Shown: positions 26,325 through 35,247 of the stretch, piece after piece
Numbering within the stretch: position 1 is the stretch's first letter
How the letters are laid out: each line of letters opens with the position of its first letter
Source of the DNA: Candidatus Mediterraneibacter surreyensis
GTDB taxonomy: Bacteria > Bacillota > Clostridia > Lachnospirales > Lachnospiraceae
Direction: 5' to 3'
NCBI GenBank assembly: GCA_019118885.1
Contig: DWYB01000077.1
Location: 1 to 58,027, forward strand
DNA: 58,027 nt
Made by a program: the position numbers and the translations under genes
Notes under the pieces: model-generated
What the model was told of the DNA's origin: nothing
Seen by the model: only the letters and a program-made list of their open reading frames with translations
Database searches by the model: none

Positions 26325-26912
26325 ATGAAAAACAAATTCCGTAAAATGTTACTGCTTATGTGCGCTATGACGCTTGCTTTCGCTCTTACTGCCTGCGGCG
26401 GTTCGGGCGATGACGCCGACACATCCGGCGGCGCGGCTCAGACAGAGGAAGACGCTTCCGGCGGAGACGACGCGGCGGCTGAGGACGATACATCTGCCGA
26501 TGATACGGCTGATGATACGGCGGCGGGCAAGTTTGCTTCTATCCAGGAGTTTATCGATTCCGATATGATGCAGAAAGAGCTGGCTACTCAGCTGGAGTCT
26601 CTCGAGGGAACAGGGATTTCCATGGAGCTCACGGCAGAGGATAACAAACTGATCTACAACTTTAAGATCGACGATCCGGACCTTTCCGCAGTCATGGATA
26701 CCGCAACACTGGAATCCACACTTGACTCGCAGGCTTCTACTTTTGAATCTGTTGCAGGAGTTCTTCCGGCAGCAATCGACATAGAGAATCCGGTTATAGT
26801 TGTACGTTATCTGGACAGCGACGGCAACGAGCTTGCTTCAAGAGAATTCGCACCGTCTGACGATACTGCAGACGATGCGGCGGCTGATGACGCAGCAGAT
26901 ACTGCAGAGTAA
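26325..26912 (+). CDS. Acidic lipoprotein (DUF4854-like)
   Basis: A 195-residue exported protein: signal peptide with lipobox FALTAC at residues 19-24, then an Asp/Ala/Thr low-complexity linker (repeats of DDTADDTAA type), a folded region at about 68-170 (SIQEFIDSDMMQKELATQLE and onward), and a second acidic tail. The arrangement resembles small Lachnospiraceae lipoproteins often labelled DUF4854. Function is unknown. It stands alone with its own promoter and a strong terminator. Confidence 0.8.
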   Translation: MKNKFRKMLLLMCAMTLAFALTACGGSGDDADTSGGAAQTEEDASGGDDAAAEDDTSADDTADDTAAGKFASIQEFIDSDMMQKELATQLESLEGTGISMELTAEDNKLIYNFKIDDPDLSAVMDTATLESTLDSQASTFESVAGVLPAAIDIENPVIVVRYLDSDGNELASREFAPSDDTADDAAADDAADTAE

Positions 26913-26953
26913 ATTATTCTCAGAATAAACCGTTCACAACTTCATATAAGCGG

Positions 26954-26969
26954 AACTGTATATACAGTT
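26954..26969. promoter_or_regulatory. Perfect 16-bp palindrome AACTGTATATACAGTT
   Basis: This perfect palindrome lies between the lipoprotein stop and its terminator. A related string, AACTGTATATATTCAGT (27130-27146), lies just upstream of the Ytr promoter, so both may belong to one regulator. The 27-bp operator at 27174 also carries TACTGT and ACAGTA at its ends. Confidence 0.4.
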
Positions 26970-26978
26970 GAGATCATG

Positions 26979-27011
26979 GGATTTCCCGCGGAACCGGGGA
27001 ATCCTTTTTTT
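26979..27011 (+). terminator. Terminator of the lipoprotein gene
   Basis: GGATTTCCCG (26979-26988) pairs with CGGGGAATCC (26995-27004) with one G-U pair across a six-base loop, followed by seven T (27005-27011). From 27012 to about 27130 I see only short GC-rich repeats and no coding signal. Confidence 0.85.
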
Positions 27012-27148
27012 GCGCGATAAACCCGAAAGGCGACTGCCGTGCTTGCACGAGCGGGCATCCGACATGCAGCGGTCAGCGGACGGCTTTTCTGTAAGCCGCC
27101 TGCGTTAAAGACATTTTGAAAAAATTTCAAAACTGTATATATTCAGTA

Positions 27149-27200
27149 TTGACAGTCAGTACATATGCTGCTATACTGTGCTTATCAGATAAGTACAGTA
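27149..27200 (+). promoter_or_regulatory. Promoter and 27-bp operator of the ABC exporter/GntR operon
   Basis: TTGACA (27149-27154) and TATACT (27172-27177) are exactly 17 nt apart. An inverted repeat from 27174 to 27200 overlaps the -10: TACTGTGCTTATC, a central A, then GATAAGTACAGTA, with one mismatch between arms. It is the likely site of the YtrA-type GntR repressor encoded in the operon. Confidence 0.8.
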
Positions 27201-27219
27201 TAGGCAAAGGAGCAGAAAA

Positions 27220-28071
27220 ATGAGTGAAACATATATCTCTATCGACCACCTTTCGAAGAAATACGACAAGGACTTTGTATTAAAAGACGTTAACGCCGTT
27301 CTCCGCAGCGGAGAGATCCTCGGTTTCTTAGGTCCAAGCGGCGCAGGCAAGACCACTACTATCAAGATCCTGACCGGACAGCTCATGCCCACCTCGGGCA
27401 ATGCGGAAGTTCTCGGCATCGACTGCCGGAAGATCGACGAGCGCATCTATGAACAGATCGGCATTGTCACGGATTCCAGCGGCGTGTACGAGCGGATGAC
27501 CGTCTTCGACAACCTGAAATACTTTGCCCGGATCCTGAACGTGCCGCTTGAGAACATCGATCCGCTCCTGAAGCGCATCGGTCTCTACGAACACAGAAAG
27601 AAACCGGCGGCAAAGCTGTCCAAAGGCCAGACCCAGCGGCTCATCCTCGCGAGAGCGCTCCTGCATAAGCCGAAAGTCCTTTTCCTCGACGAACCCACCA
27701 GCGGGCTGGACCCGTCCACTGCTCTTGAGATCCATCGTATATTAAAAGAGCTCCGGGATGAAGGCATGGCGATCTTCCTGACAACGCACAACATGGAAGA
27801 GGCTACAAAGCTCTGCGACCATGTAGCGCTCTTAAATGAAGGCGTCATCGTGGAATACGGCACCCCTGAGGAGATTTGTCTGAAGTACAACCGGATCAAG
27901 AAATACCGGGTACAGCTCACCGACGGCACGAAGCATGTTCTCCTGCAGAGCGCTGATACCGCCGGACGCATCAGCTTATGGATGAATGAAGATAAGATCG
28001 AAACGCTCCACACCTGCGAGCCGACACTTGAAACCGTATTTTTAGAAGTAACAGGGAGGGAATTACAGTGA
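27220..28071 (+). CDS. ABC transporter ATP-binding protein (exporter type)
   Basis: A 283-residue ATPase with Walker A GPSGAGKTT, a variant signature LSKGQTQRLILARAL, Walker B VLFLDEPTSGLDP and H-loop TTHNMEEA. The C-terminal domain after about residue 215 is typical of CcmA/NatA-type exporter ATPases. It is followed directly by its permease gene (overlapping GTG start at 28068). Its operon has a GntR regulator, as in Ytr-type systems that respond to cell-wall-active peptides. Confidence 0.88.
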   Translation: MSETYISIDHLSKKYDKDFVLKDVNAVLRSGEILGFLGPSGAGKTTTIKILTGQLMPTSGNAEVLGIDCRKIDERIYEQIGIVTDSSGVYERMTVFDNLKYFARILNVPLENIDPLLKRIGLYEHRKKPAAKLSKGQTQRLILARALLHKPKVLFLDEPTSGLDPSTALEIHRILKELRDEGMAIFLTTHNMEEATKLCDHVALLNEGVIVEYGTPEEICLKYNRIKKYRVQLTDGTKHVLLQSADTAGRISLWMNEDKIETLHTCEPTLETVFLEVTGRELQ

Positions 28072-28871
28072 ATAACGCAGTGAACAGTACATCAAGATCT
28101 ACAGGAAAGAAAAAAGCAGACGCCCCCAGAGCGCTCACGTTCAAGCCCGTGCACATGCGGAAGCTTGCCGCCATCATAGACGTAAAAGGCCGGGCGCTCT
28201 TCAGCAAAAACTTTATCATCATGCCTATCTTCTCTCTGGGATTTACGTTTCTGATGCAGGTCATCTATGAGAAAGCCTCCGGAGGCATGGCAGCTATGAA
28301 CGCTTATGCCCTTGCTATGGGAATGCTCATGAATGTCTCCATGATGGGCTTCTACTGCACTGCCGCTTCCCTTGCAGAAGAAAAAGAGAAAAATACGCTG
28401 CGTACCCTGATGACTTCCTCAGTCAACGGACTTGAATTCTTCCTCGGAAGCCTCATCCCGATCGTACTGATGACCGAAGTCGTCAATGTACTCTGCGTCT
28501 TTATCGTGCATATGACCATGGACCCGATGCAGTGGACCGCTTATCTGGCCGTCACCACAGCCGCTTCCGTCATTGCCTCCGTAATCGGAATGCTCCTTGG
28601 AATTTTTTCCAAGAATCAGGTTACTGCGAGCACACTTACTACGCCCGTCGTGCTTGTATTTATGATGGTTCCCATGTTTACCGGTTTCAGTGAGACACTC
28701 CAGAAGATCAGCATGTTCTTCTTTACCGGGATTGCATTTGACGCCATTGCAAACATTGCAAACGGTCTTCCCGCAGTGGATGTAAAGGGAATCGCCGTAC
28801 TTGCGGCAGAGTTTATCCTTTCCGTGATCCTTTTCCTCATCCTGTACCGCAGAAACGGATTCGAGAGGTGA
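28068..28871 (+). CDS. ABC-2 type exporter permease
   Basis: A 267-residue membrane protein with about six transmembrane segments after a short basic N-terminus. EEKEKNTLRTLMTSSVNGLEFFLGS is the typical intracellular loop of ABC-2 permeases. The start is GTG, preceded by AGGGAGG and overlapping the end of the ATPase gene by 4 bp. It forms an exporter with the ATPase encoded at 27220. Confidence 0.82.
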   Translation: MNNAVNSTSRSTGKKKADAPRALTFKPVHMRKLAAIIDVKGRALFSKNFIIMPIFSLGFTFLMQVIYEKASGGMAAMNAYALAMGMLMNVSMMGFYCTAASLAEEKEKNTLRTLMTSSVNGLEFFLGSLIPIVLMTEVVNVLCVFIVHMTMDPMQWTAYLAVTTAASVIASVIGMLLGIFSKNQVTASTLTTPVVLVFMMVPMFTGFSETLQKISMFFFTGIAFDAIANIANGLPAVDVKGIAVLAAEFILSVILFLILYRRNGFER

Positions 28872-28875
28872 TCAT

Positions 28876-29250
28876 ATGGAAATTATTTTAAGCAATGCAA
28901 GTGACCGGCCGATCTACGAACAGATTACTTCCCAGATCAAGGAAATGATCATGAAAGGGACCTTAAAACCCGGAGAGCCCATGCCTTCCATGCGGAAGCT
29001 GGCGAAGGATCTCCATGTCAGCGTCATCACCACCCAGAGGGCCTATGACGACCTGTCAAGGGACGGATTTATCGTCACGGTGCCGGCAAAAGGGACCTTT
29101 GTATCCACACAGAATCAGGATTTCATTAAAGAGGAGAACCTGCGGCGGATCGAGAAACTTCTCTCCGACGCCGCATCCCTCGGACGCGAGAACGGTCTGA
29201 CTCTGGACGAACTGAAAGCGACACTGGAAGTCGTATATGAAGACGAATAA
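28876..29250 (+). CDS. GntR family regulator, YtrA subfamily
   Basis: A 124-residue protein: winged helix-turn-helix (PIYEQITSQIKEMIMKGTLK, then SMRKLAKDLHVSVITTQRAY) and only a short helical tail, the hallmark of YtrA-type regulators that lack a ligand domain. It sits between two ABC exporter pairs and probably represses the operon via the palindrome at 27174-27200. The gene begins 4 bp after the permease stop. Confidence 0.9.
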   Translation: MEIILSNASDRPIYEQITSQIKEMIMKGTLKPGEPMPSMRKLAKDLHVSVITTQRAYDDLSRDGFIVTVPAKGTFVSTQNQDFIKEENLRRIEKLLSDAASLGRENGLTLDELKATLEVVYEDE

Positions 29251-29299
29251 AATCATATGAAGAGAATAACAATCTCAATAACACATAAGGAGCAGCATT

Positions 29300-30163
29300 A
29301 TGGAATATGCAATCGAAGTCAGGAATCTGACGAAACGTTATAAAGGCTTTACTCTGGACGATATCTCGTTCGCACTGCCCCGGGGAACGGTCATGGGCCT
29401 GATCGGGGAGAACGGAGCCGGGAAATCAACGCTTATCAACTCAATCCTCGGCATCGCAGACAGCGAATCCAGTCTCACGGCAATACTGGGGCTGGACATG
29501 AAGACTCACAGCAAGAAGATCAAGGAAGACATCGCCGTCATTTTCAACGACTCCCATTATGACGTCAACCTGACCCCAAAGATCATCGGGCACATTCTTT
29601 CAAAAGTATATAAGAACTGGGATGCTCCCCTTTTCTCTGAATATCTGGAACGGTTCGGTCTTCCAGAGAAAAAGAAGATCAAGAAGCTCTCTACCGGTAT
29701 GCGGGTGAAACTGGAGTTCGCCGCCGCCTTAAGCCACCATCCGAAACTTCTGATCCTCGATGAAGCTACAAGCGGACTGGATCCCGTGTTCCGCAATGAG
29801 ATCCTGGATATTTTAAGAGAATTTACCGAGGATGAGGATCATGCGGTACTCATGTCCTCCCACATCACCAGCGACCTTGACAAGATTGCCGACTACATCG
29901 CCTATCTCCATGAGGGAAAGATACAGTTTATCAAGACCTATGACGAGATCCGCAATGACTACGGCATCATCACCTGCGGACAGGAACTCTTCGACACCTT
30001 AAGCCGGGACGACATCGCTGCCTACAAAAAGGAGCCATACAGCTACCGTGTGCTTGTGAAAAACCGTGCGAAGCTGCGTCAGGTATTCCAGGATATCCCC
30101 ATGGAAAACGCATCTGTCGAAGATATCATGCTATTCTACGTAAAAGGAGAAAAAGTGAAATGA
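29300..30163 (+). CDS. ABC transporter ATP-binding protein (YtrB-like)
   Basis: A 287-residue ATPase with Walker A GENGAGKST, a variant signature LSTGMRVKLEFAAALSHHPK and Walker B LLILDEATSGLDP. The motif set matches the ATPases paired with small ABC-2 permeases in GntR-controlled operons of Firmicutes. It overlaps the next gene by 4 bp. Cell-wall-antibiotic response is the usual role of relatives; the substrate here is unknown. Confidence 0.88.
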   Translation: MEYAIEVRNLTKRYKGFTLDDISFALPRGTVMGLIGENGAGKSTLINSILGIADSESSLTAILGLDMKTHSKKIKEDIAVIFNDSHYDVNLTPKIIGHILSKVYKNWDAPLFSEYLERFGLPEKKKIKKLSTGMRVKLEFAAALSHHPKLLILDEATSGLDPVFRNEILDILREFTEDEDHAVLMSSHITSDLDKIADYIAYLHEGKIQFIKTYDEIRNDYGIITCGQELFDTLSRDDIAAYKKEPYSYRVLVKNRAKLRQVFQDIPMENASVEDIMLFYVKGEKVK

Positions 30164-30807
30164 AAGGGATCATGCTCAAAGACTTATATGAGAATTTTTA
30201 CATAAAGAAGAACCTTGCATCCTATATATTCGGAGCTTTAATTATCGGGCTTGCAGCATTTTTTATAAACACGAACTATGCTTTCATACTTTACACAATG
30301 CTTCTGAGCATTGTCTTTGGTACTGCTACACTGGAAGCCTCTTATGAGCAGGATGAGAAAGCGAATTTTTACAAGCTTCAGTTCACGTTTCCGATGACAA
30401 AAGCCGAAATCGTGATCTCCAAATACCTGCTCGCCCTGATCTGTACAGGTGTCAGCCTGCTGCTTTCTCTGATCTACGCGATGGTGACCGTATATTTCCG
30501 CCATCTGCTCACGCTGGCGGAAGCGATGACAGTATGGGGGCTGGGTATCTGCGTGTCTCTTGTCTTTACATCTGTCGTATATATCTTCTACTTCCTGCTG
30601 GGAAAAAAGATTGGAACGATCATATATATGGCGGCGGCTGTGATCCTGGGCGGTTTGTACGGAAGCTCTACAGTGTTTTTCGGGATAGAAAGCTATACTT
30701 CAATGGATACGGCAGCCCGTCTCTGGTTCCTTCTGCCGGCTTCTGCTGTAATCTTTGTGCTGAGCTGTCTGCTGTCTATACAGATTTATAAGAAGAAATA
30801 CTCATAA
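30160..30807 (+). CDS. ABC-2 type permease (small, YtrC/D-like)
   Basis: A 215-residue protein with about six transmembrane helices and an early cytoplasmic loop (TLEASYEQDEKANFYKLQFT, then FPMTKAEIVISKYLLAL), a layout seen in ABC2_membrane_5-like permeases. It is the partner of the ATPase at 29300 (4-bp overlap) and the last gene of the operon, followed by a terminator. Confidence 0.8.
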   Translation: MKGIMLKDLYENFYIKKNLASYIFGALIIGLAAFFINTNYAFILYTMLLSIVFGTATLEASYEQDEKANFYKLQFTFPMTKAEIVISKYLLALICTGVSLLLSLIYAMVTVYFRHLLTLAEAMTVWGLGICVSLVFTSVVYIFYFLLGKKIGTIIYMAAAVILGGLYGSSTVFFGIESYTSMDTAARLWFLLPASAVIFVLSCLLSIQIYKKKYS

Positions 30808-30824
30808 TTTAAGATAAATAAGAG

Positions 30825-30880
30825 AACCCCTTGCGGCTTGATATAATACCTGTTATTTTTCCATAGCCGCAGGGGTTTTT
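30825..30880. terminator. Bidirectional terminator
   Basis: AACCCCTTGCGGCT (30825-30838) pairs with AGCCGCAGGGGTT (30865-30877), with one bulged T and a long AT-rich loop, followed by T residues on the plus strand and by AAGAGAACCCC-complement (TCTCTT) on the minus strand. It serves the convergent exporter operon and the metal ATPase gene. Confidence 0.75.
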
Positions 30881-30895
30881 CTTTGTTACTTTATA

Positions 30896-32983
30896 TTAAA
30901 TCTCTTCCTCCGGCAGCAGATCCTGCATACTCTTCAGACTGATCGCCAGCGTCGAAGTATTGTGCAGAAACGCCGATGTTGTGGGCTGGATCACACCGCT
31001 CACGCCCAGAGCGATGAGTCCCGAGTTGATTCCCACAATTCCTCTGTAATTCCCCTGGATGCGCTTCATCATGGCATTGGCAAGTCGTTTTAGTGTCACG
31101 ATCACGCGCAGGTCATCCGCTGCAATAGTGATGTCCGCGATCTCCCGGGCAATCTCCGCTCCATCGCTGATGGCAATACCTGCATCCGCGGCAGACAGTG
31201 CCGGAGAATCATTGATCCCGTCTCCGATCATAATGACTTTCCTGCCGGCTTCTTTTTCTTTCTCTACGAACCGGGCTTTATCTTCCGGCAGCACTTCCGA
31301 ATAATACTCATCCACACCTACACGTCCCGCAATGGATGCAGCCGTACGCTCGCTGTCACCGGTCATCATCACAACCTTTTTCAGTCCCTCTTCTTTCAGC
31401 TGCCTTACCATATCCGCCGCCTCTTCCCGGAGCGGATCTTCGATGCAGATAACCGCTGTCAGTTCGCCGTCAATGGCAAGATACAGATGGGAATACTCGG
31501 ACGGGAGAGCGTCAAAGCGCTCCTGCATCTCCGGCCGGATCCTGCAGCCTTCATCCTCAAATACAAAATGACTGCTGCCGATGACAACTTTTTTCTCCTC
31601 GATATACGATGAGATGCCATGGGCAACGATATACTCCACTTTCGAGTGCATCTCTTCGTGGTAGAGTTTTCTCCTTTTCGCCGCGTCCACCACTGCCTTC
31701 GCCATGGAATGCGGGAAATGCTCTTCCAGACAAGCAGCGATGCGGAGCGCCTCGTCTTCGGGATAGTCTCCAAAAATGTATACTTCTTTCACTGTCGGCT
31801 TTGCTTTTGTCAGCGTGCCGGTCTTGTCAAATACGATCGTGTCGGCCTCTGCCACAGCCTCCAGATATTTTCCGCCTTTTACCGTGATGCCGTGCTGACC
31901 GGCCTCTCGGATAGCCGAAAGCACTGCGATCGGCATAGCGAGCTTCAGCGCGCAGGAAAAGTCCACCATCAGGACGGAAAGCGCCTTTGTCACATTGCGG
32001 GTGACAAGACCCACGATGCCTGTGCCGAGAAGTGTATACGGCACCAGTTTATCCGCCAGATGTTCCGCCTTACTCTCCAGCGCGGATTTCAGTTTCTCGG
32101 AGTCTTCAATCATGGTCACGATCTTCTCGAACCTGGTCGAACCGGATACTGCTTTTACAAGAATCTCAAGTTCTCCTTCCTCCAGAACCGTTCCTGCATA
32201 AACCGTCTTTCCTTTTTCTCTTCTTACCGGAAGGGACTCGCCGGTGAGCGACGCCTGATTGACCATACCTTCTCCGCCGGATACTTCACCGTCAAATGGG
32301 ATCACATTTCCCATATGAACGACCACCGTATCGCCAGGCCGGATATCCGATGCATTGACGAGCACTTCCCTCTCATCATTTTTAAGCCATACTTTCTTTA
32401 CATTGAGCGACATGCTTCTTGCAAGATCACCCACAGACTTTTTATGTGTCCATTCTTCCAGAAGCTCCCCGACACCGAGCAGAAACATAATTGATCCCGC
32501 GGTATTGAAATCTGACCGAATCACGGATACGCCGATAGCTGTTGCGTCAAGAACAGGCACCTCGATCTTTCTTCTGACCAGACATTTAAGTCCTTTCCCG
32601 ATATAGCGCAGTGCCTTAAACGTCAGCCATACCTTTCGGACCGGATACGGAACGATGAGTTTACTGCCGTAATGAAGAATCACTCTTGTGATCAACTGCT
32701 CCCGAAATGATGAATTCAGCTTTCTTCCGGAGCTTGACAGTACACTTTCGGGAATATCCAGATTCTCGTATCTGAACTTCTTAAGCGTTGTGATTATCTC
32801 TTCCCGATCTCCTGTGTAACAGATCACGGCGTCTGCGGTGCGCTCATATACCTCTGCATCTGTTACATTTTTCTGCTTTTCAAGAAACCAGCAAAGACTA
32901 TCCGCCTGCTCACACGTCATTTTCTCCTGAACAGCATGTATACGCAGACGCCCTTTTATCTCATGTTTTATGATAAATTTCAT
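30896..32983 (-). CDS. P-type metal-transporting ATPase with SCALKL membrane motif
   Basis: A 695-residue P1B-like ATPase. The phosphorylation site is D386 in DKTGTLT, with SLTGES (245-250), an HP-type locus (EEHFPHSMAK) and GDGINDSPAL. In the ion-binding helix the usual CPC/CPH/SPC triad is replaced by SCALKLAMP (343-351). The N-terminal about 70 residues resemble a degenerate HMA domain with no CxxC. The substrate metal cannot be assigned. It is co-transcribed with a DUF6110-like and a 26-residue protein. Confidence 0.85.
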   Translation of the reverse strand: MKFIIKHEIKGRLRIHAVQEKMTCEQADSLCWFLEKQKNVTDAEVYERTADAVICYTGDREEIITTLKKFRYENLDIPESVLSSSGRKLNSSFREQLITRVILHYGSKLIVPYPVRKVWLTFKALRYIGKGLKCLVRRKIEVPVLDATAIGVSVIRSDFNTAGSIMFLLGVGELLEEWTHKKSVGDLARSMSLNVKKVWLKNDEREVLVNASDIRPGDTVVVHMGNVIPFDGEVSGGEGMVNQASLTGESLPVRREKGKTVYAGTVLEEGELEILVKAVSGSTRFEKIVTMIEDSEKLKSALESKAEHLADKLVPYTLLGTGIVGLVTRNVTKALSVLMVDFSCALKLAMPIAVLSAIREAGQHGITVKGGKYLEAVAEADTIVFDKTGTLTKAKPTVKEVYIFGDYPEDEALRIAACLEEHFPHSMAKAVVDAAKRRKLYHEEMHSKVEYIVAHGISSYIEEKKVVIGSSHFVFEDEGCRIRPEMQERFDALPSEYSHLYLAIDGELTAVICIEDPLREEAADMVRQLKEEGLKKVVMMTGDSERTAASIAGRVGVDEYYSEVLPEDKARFVEKEKEAGRKVIMIGDGINDSPALSAADAGIAISDGAEIAREIADITIAADDLRVIVTLKRLANAMMKRIQGNYRGIVGINSGLIALGVSGVIQPTTSAFLHNTSTLAISLKSMQDLLPEEEI

Positions 32984-32989
32984 AGTTTG

Positions 32990-33298
32990 CTATGCGTTCT
33001 TCCCACTGATATCTTCCGCACCGTCCTGGCCGCTCTCCATATCTTCCTGCACAGCCGCGGCCTCCTCCGCCGCTCTTTTCTCATTTATCTGCTGAGCTTC
33101 GGCCAGAATGTCCTCCGCGTTCTCCTGTACTGTTGTAGCTGTCTTCATTACGCAATCTCTGGCACGCAGAGCTGCCGCTGTACAGTTTGTATATACTTTC
33201 TTTGCATCCTTACTGGAGAGCACTTTCACTCCTGCTGTTCCAAACAGGACTCCTCCCGCGAATAATCCGATCTTCTTCATTGTAGATACACTTATCAT
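32990..33298 (-). CDS. DUF6110-like small membrane-associated protein
   Basis: A 102-residue protein: hydrophobic N-terminus (IGLFAGGVLFGTAGVKVL) followed by KDAKKVYTNCTAAALRARDC and a long acidic helical tail rich in Glu and Ala. I identify it by resemblance to DUF6110 proteins. The ATG at 33298 has an AGGAGG site nine bases upstream. It ends 6 bp before the P-type ATPase start, so the two are probably made together; it may be an accessory subunit or metal-handling partner. Confidence 0.75.
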   Translation of the reverse strand: MISVSTMKKIGLFAGGVLFGTAGVKVLSSKDAKKVYTNCTAAALRARDCVMKTATTVQENAEDILAEAQQINEKRAAEEAAAVQEDMESGQDGAEDISGKNA

Positions 33299-33377
33299 GT
33301 TAAATTACCTCCTGCTATGTGTTATAAAATTTTCCAAGCCCGGTCATGTCTGCTCGTTCTTCCGTGATCAAAGGATA

Positions 33378-33458
33378 TTATCTGTGTTTATATCCGGTAT
33401 AAAATACCATCACGAAACAAAAAACTGCAGCCCATGCCCAGAATCTGTGCTGCTTCAC
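33378..33458 (-). CDS. 26-residue membrane peptide (DUF6219-like)
   Basis: A GTG-initiated frame encodes a 26-residue peptide: MKQHRFWAW, a single hydrophobic helix (AAVFCFVMVFYTG), then YKHR. AAAGGAG lies nine bases before the start. It precedes the DUF6110-like gene by 79 bp on the same strand. It resembles very short Lachnospiraceae peptides labelled DUF6219; that label is from memory. A helper peptide for the ATPase is possible. Confidence 0.6.
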   Translation of the reverse strand: MKQHRFWAWAAVFCFVMVFYTGYKHR

Positions 33459-33565
33459 AGTTCACCACTCCTTTGTAAATAATATGTAAATCTTCCGGGT
33501 TCTGCTACAGCATAACAATCATATTCTGAGGTAGTCAATTCTAATGCTTTCTATTGATAAATCTT

Positions 33566-33580
33566 ATCATTTTTAATGAT
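33566..33580. promoter_or_regulatory. Fur-like palindrome in the 33.3-33.6 kb gap
   Basis: ATCATT-TTT-AATGAT is a perfect 15-bp palindrome of the AT-rich ATGAT type seen in many Fur sites. It lies between the fucosidase end and the small peptide gene. A weak TTGACT (33538-33533) with TTATGC 17 nt away could be the promoter of the ATPase operon. The rest of the gap shows nothing else. Confidence 0.35.
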
Positions 33581-33607
33581 CATCATATTCACTTATCCCT
33601 TATCCTG

Positions 33608-35083
33608 CTAGTCAATCTTTATCCTGAATACAAGCGGATAGCTGCTTTTCACATTGTCTGCCCTTACGTGCAATCCTTCCTTATCTCTGTACCACTCCGG
33701 CTTTTTCTCCGTTCCCAGTACAGTTACGTCTTTTATGATGCCGTGGAAATAAGCCTTGTTCCACGCATCCCTTTCTGCCAGTTCGCGGAAGAGATATTTC
33801 CCATTATCACTGCATTTCAGAACTGTCCCGTACAGATTTCCTCCATTCACCGTGTATCGGATATCCTCACTTGTATATTCCCTGCTTATTCCGTCTGAGA
33901 ACTGACCCTCCTTGACTTTCGTCGGCCCCTCTTGAGCCTTTCTCCAGACTGTACTGCCATATATGGCTTCTCCGTTAACTTTCAGCCAGCTGCCGATACT
34001 TCTGAGAATTGCCGCATCTTTCTCCGGTATCGTACCGTCTTTCTTCGGCCCTATATTCAGCAGCAAATTTCCGTTCTTACTGACAATATCCACCAGATCA
34101 CACACCAGATCTTCGGCAGCCTTATATACATTTCCTTTCGTGTAACACCACGAGTTCAAAGCAACGGCGGTATCGGTCTGCCAGCAAAAAGGCTTTGCAT
34201 CTGCGAACTGTCCGCGCTCAATCTCTACAACAGCGCTGCCGAACATAAATGCATCATGCTTATAGCAGATCACCACTTCTTCTCCTCTGTCTGCCGCCTG
34301 ATTATAATAATATGCAGCCATCTTCTTCAGATAAGGCTTTGCCGCACTATGCTGGATCCACCAGTCAAAATACAAAAGTTACGGATGATACCGGTCTATG
34401 ATCTCACAGGTTCTGCACAGCCAGTCCTCCATAAACTCCTGAGACGGGGCAGGCTCACTGAACAGGTCCTGGAAATCCGGTTCAGGCATGGCAGGCCAGT
34501 AAAAATCGCCTCGCTCCAGAGGTTCTGTCACATCACTGTCGAATTTCTTCCCATTTCCCATAAAAAACCAGTGTTCGATCCTGTGAGAAGACGCCCCCAG
34601 TGTCAGCCCCTGTCTGGCCGCTTCACTGGCAATCTCCCCCAGGACATCTCTGTGTGGTCCCATTTCTGCGGCATTCCACCGGGAGACTTCACTTTGATAC
34701 ATCTGGAACCCGTCATGATGCTCTGCTACCGGCACAATATACCCTGCGCCAGATTCTCTGACAAGTTCACACCACTTACCCGGATCAAATTTTTCTCCCG
34801 TCAGCAAAGGAATCAGATCTTTATATCCGAATTCAGTGTGCTTCCCGTAATGTTCCAGATGATAGTTGTACTCATCGCTTCCTTCGATATACATATTTCT
34901 TGAATACCATTCACTTCCGAATTCCGGAACACAGTATACTCCCCAGTGAATAAAAATCCCGAATTTTGCCTTTCTAAACCATTCCGGCACCCTGTAGTAC
35001 TGCAGGGAATCCCAACTGTCCGTATATGGTCCGCGTGCAATTACCTTGTCTATTTTTTCTAAATAAGGTTTCATATCATACAT
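33608..35083 (-). pseudogene. GH29 alpha-L-fucosidase interrupted by an in-frame TAA
   Basis: A 492-codon frame with one internal stop. The upstream part (to 34379) carries the barrel motifs AKFGIFIHWGVYCVPEFGSEWYS and AEHHDGFQMY. The downstream part resumes in the same frame with LLYFDWWI, holding the predicted nucleophile aspartate, and continues with SKNGNLLLNIGPKKDGTI. The TAA (34381-34379) sits where relatives read Y-x-P-D/E-L-L. I start at 35083, with GAGGAG nine bases upstream. No other change is visible, so the mutation looks recent, or it is a sequencing error. Confidence 0.85.
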
Positions 35084-35194
35084 ATCATCACGCTCCTCAT
35101 TACTCATAGAATTCTAAATTTGTTCTATATTCTTGTCAGTATTATATCATTGCACAAGATCTCGGGGAAGCCCGGCTTTGACCCGCCGCCATCT

Positions 35195-35247
35195 CAAAAA
35201 GAGCTGTGGCAAAACAGATAACCATACATCTGTCTGTCCACAGCTCT
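35195..35247 (-). terminator. Terminator of the Fur-like/Feo operon
   Basis: On the minus strand AGAGCTGTGG (35247-35238) pairs with CCACAGCTCT (35209-35200), followed by a T-rich run (35200-35195). Inner pairs ACAGA/TCTGT lengthen the stem. The first arm overlaps the stop codon of the Fur-like gene. Confidence 0.85.

Noticed and set aside
34373-34381. Stop-codon recoding (selenocysteine or pyrrolysine) in the fucosidase
   Set aside because: The codon is TAA, not TGA or TAG, and no recoding element is apparent; a nonsense mutation or sequence error is simpler.
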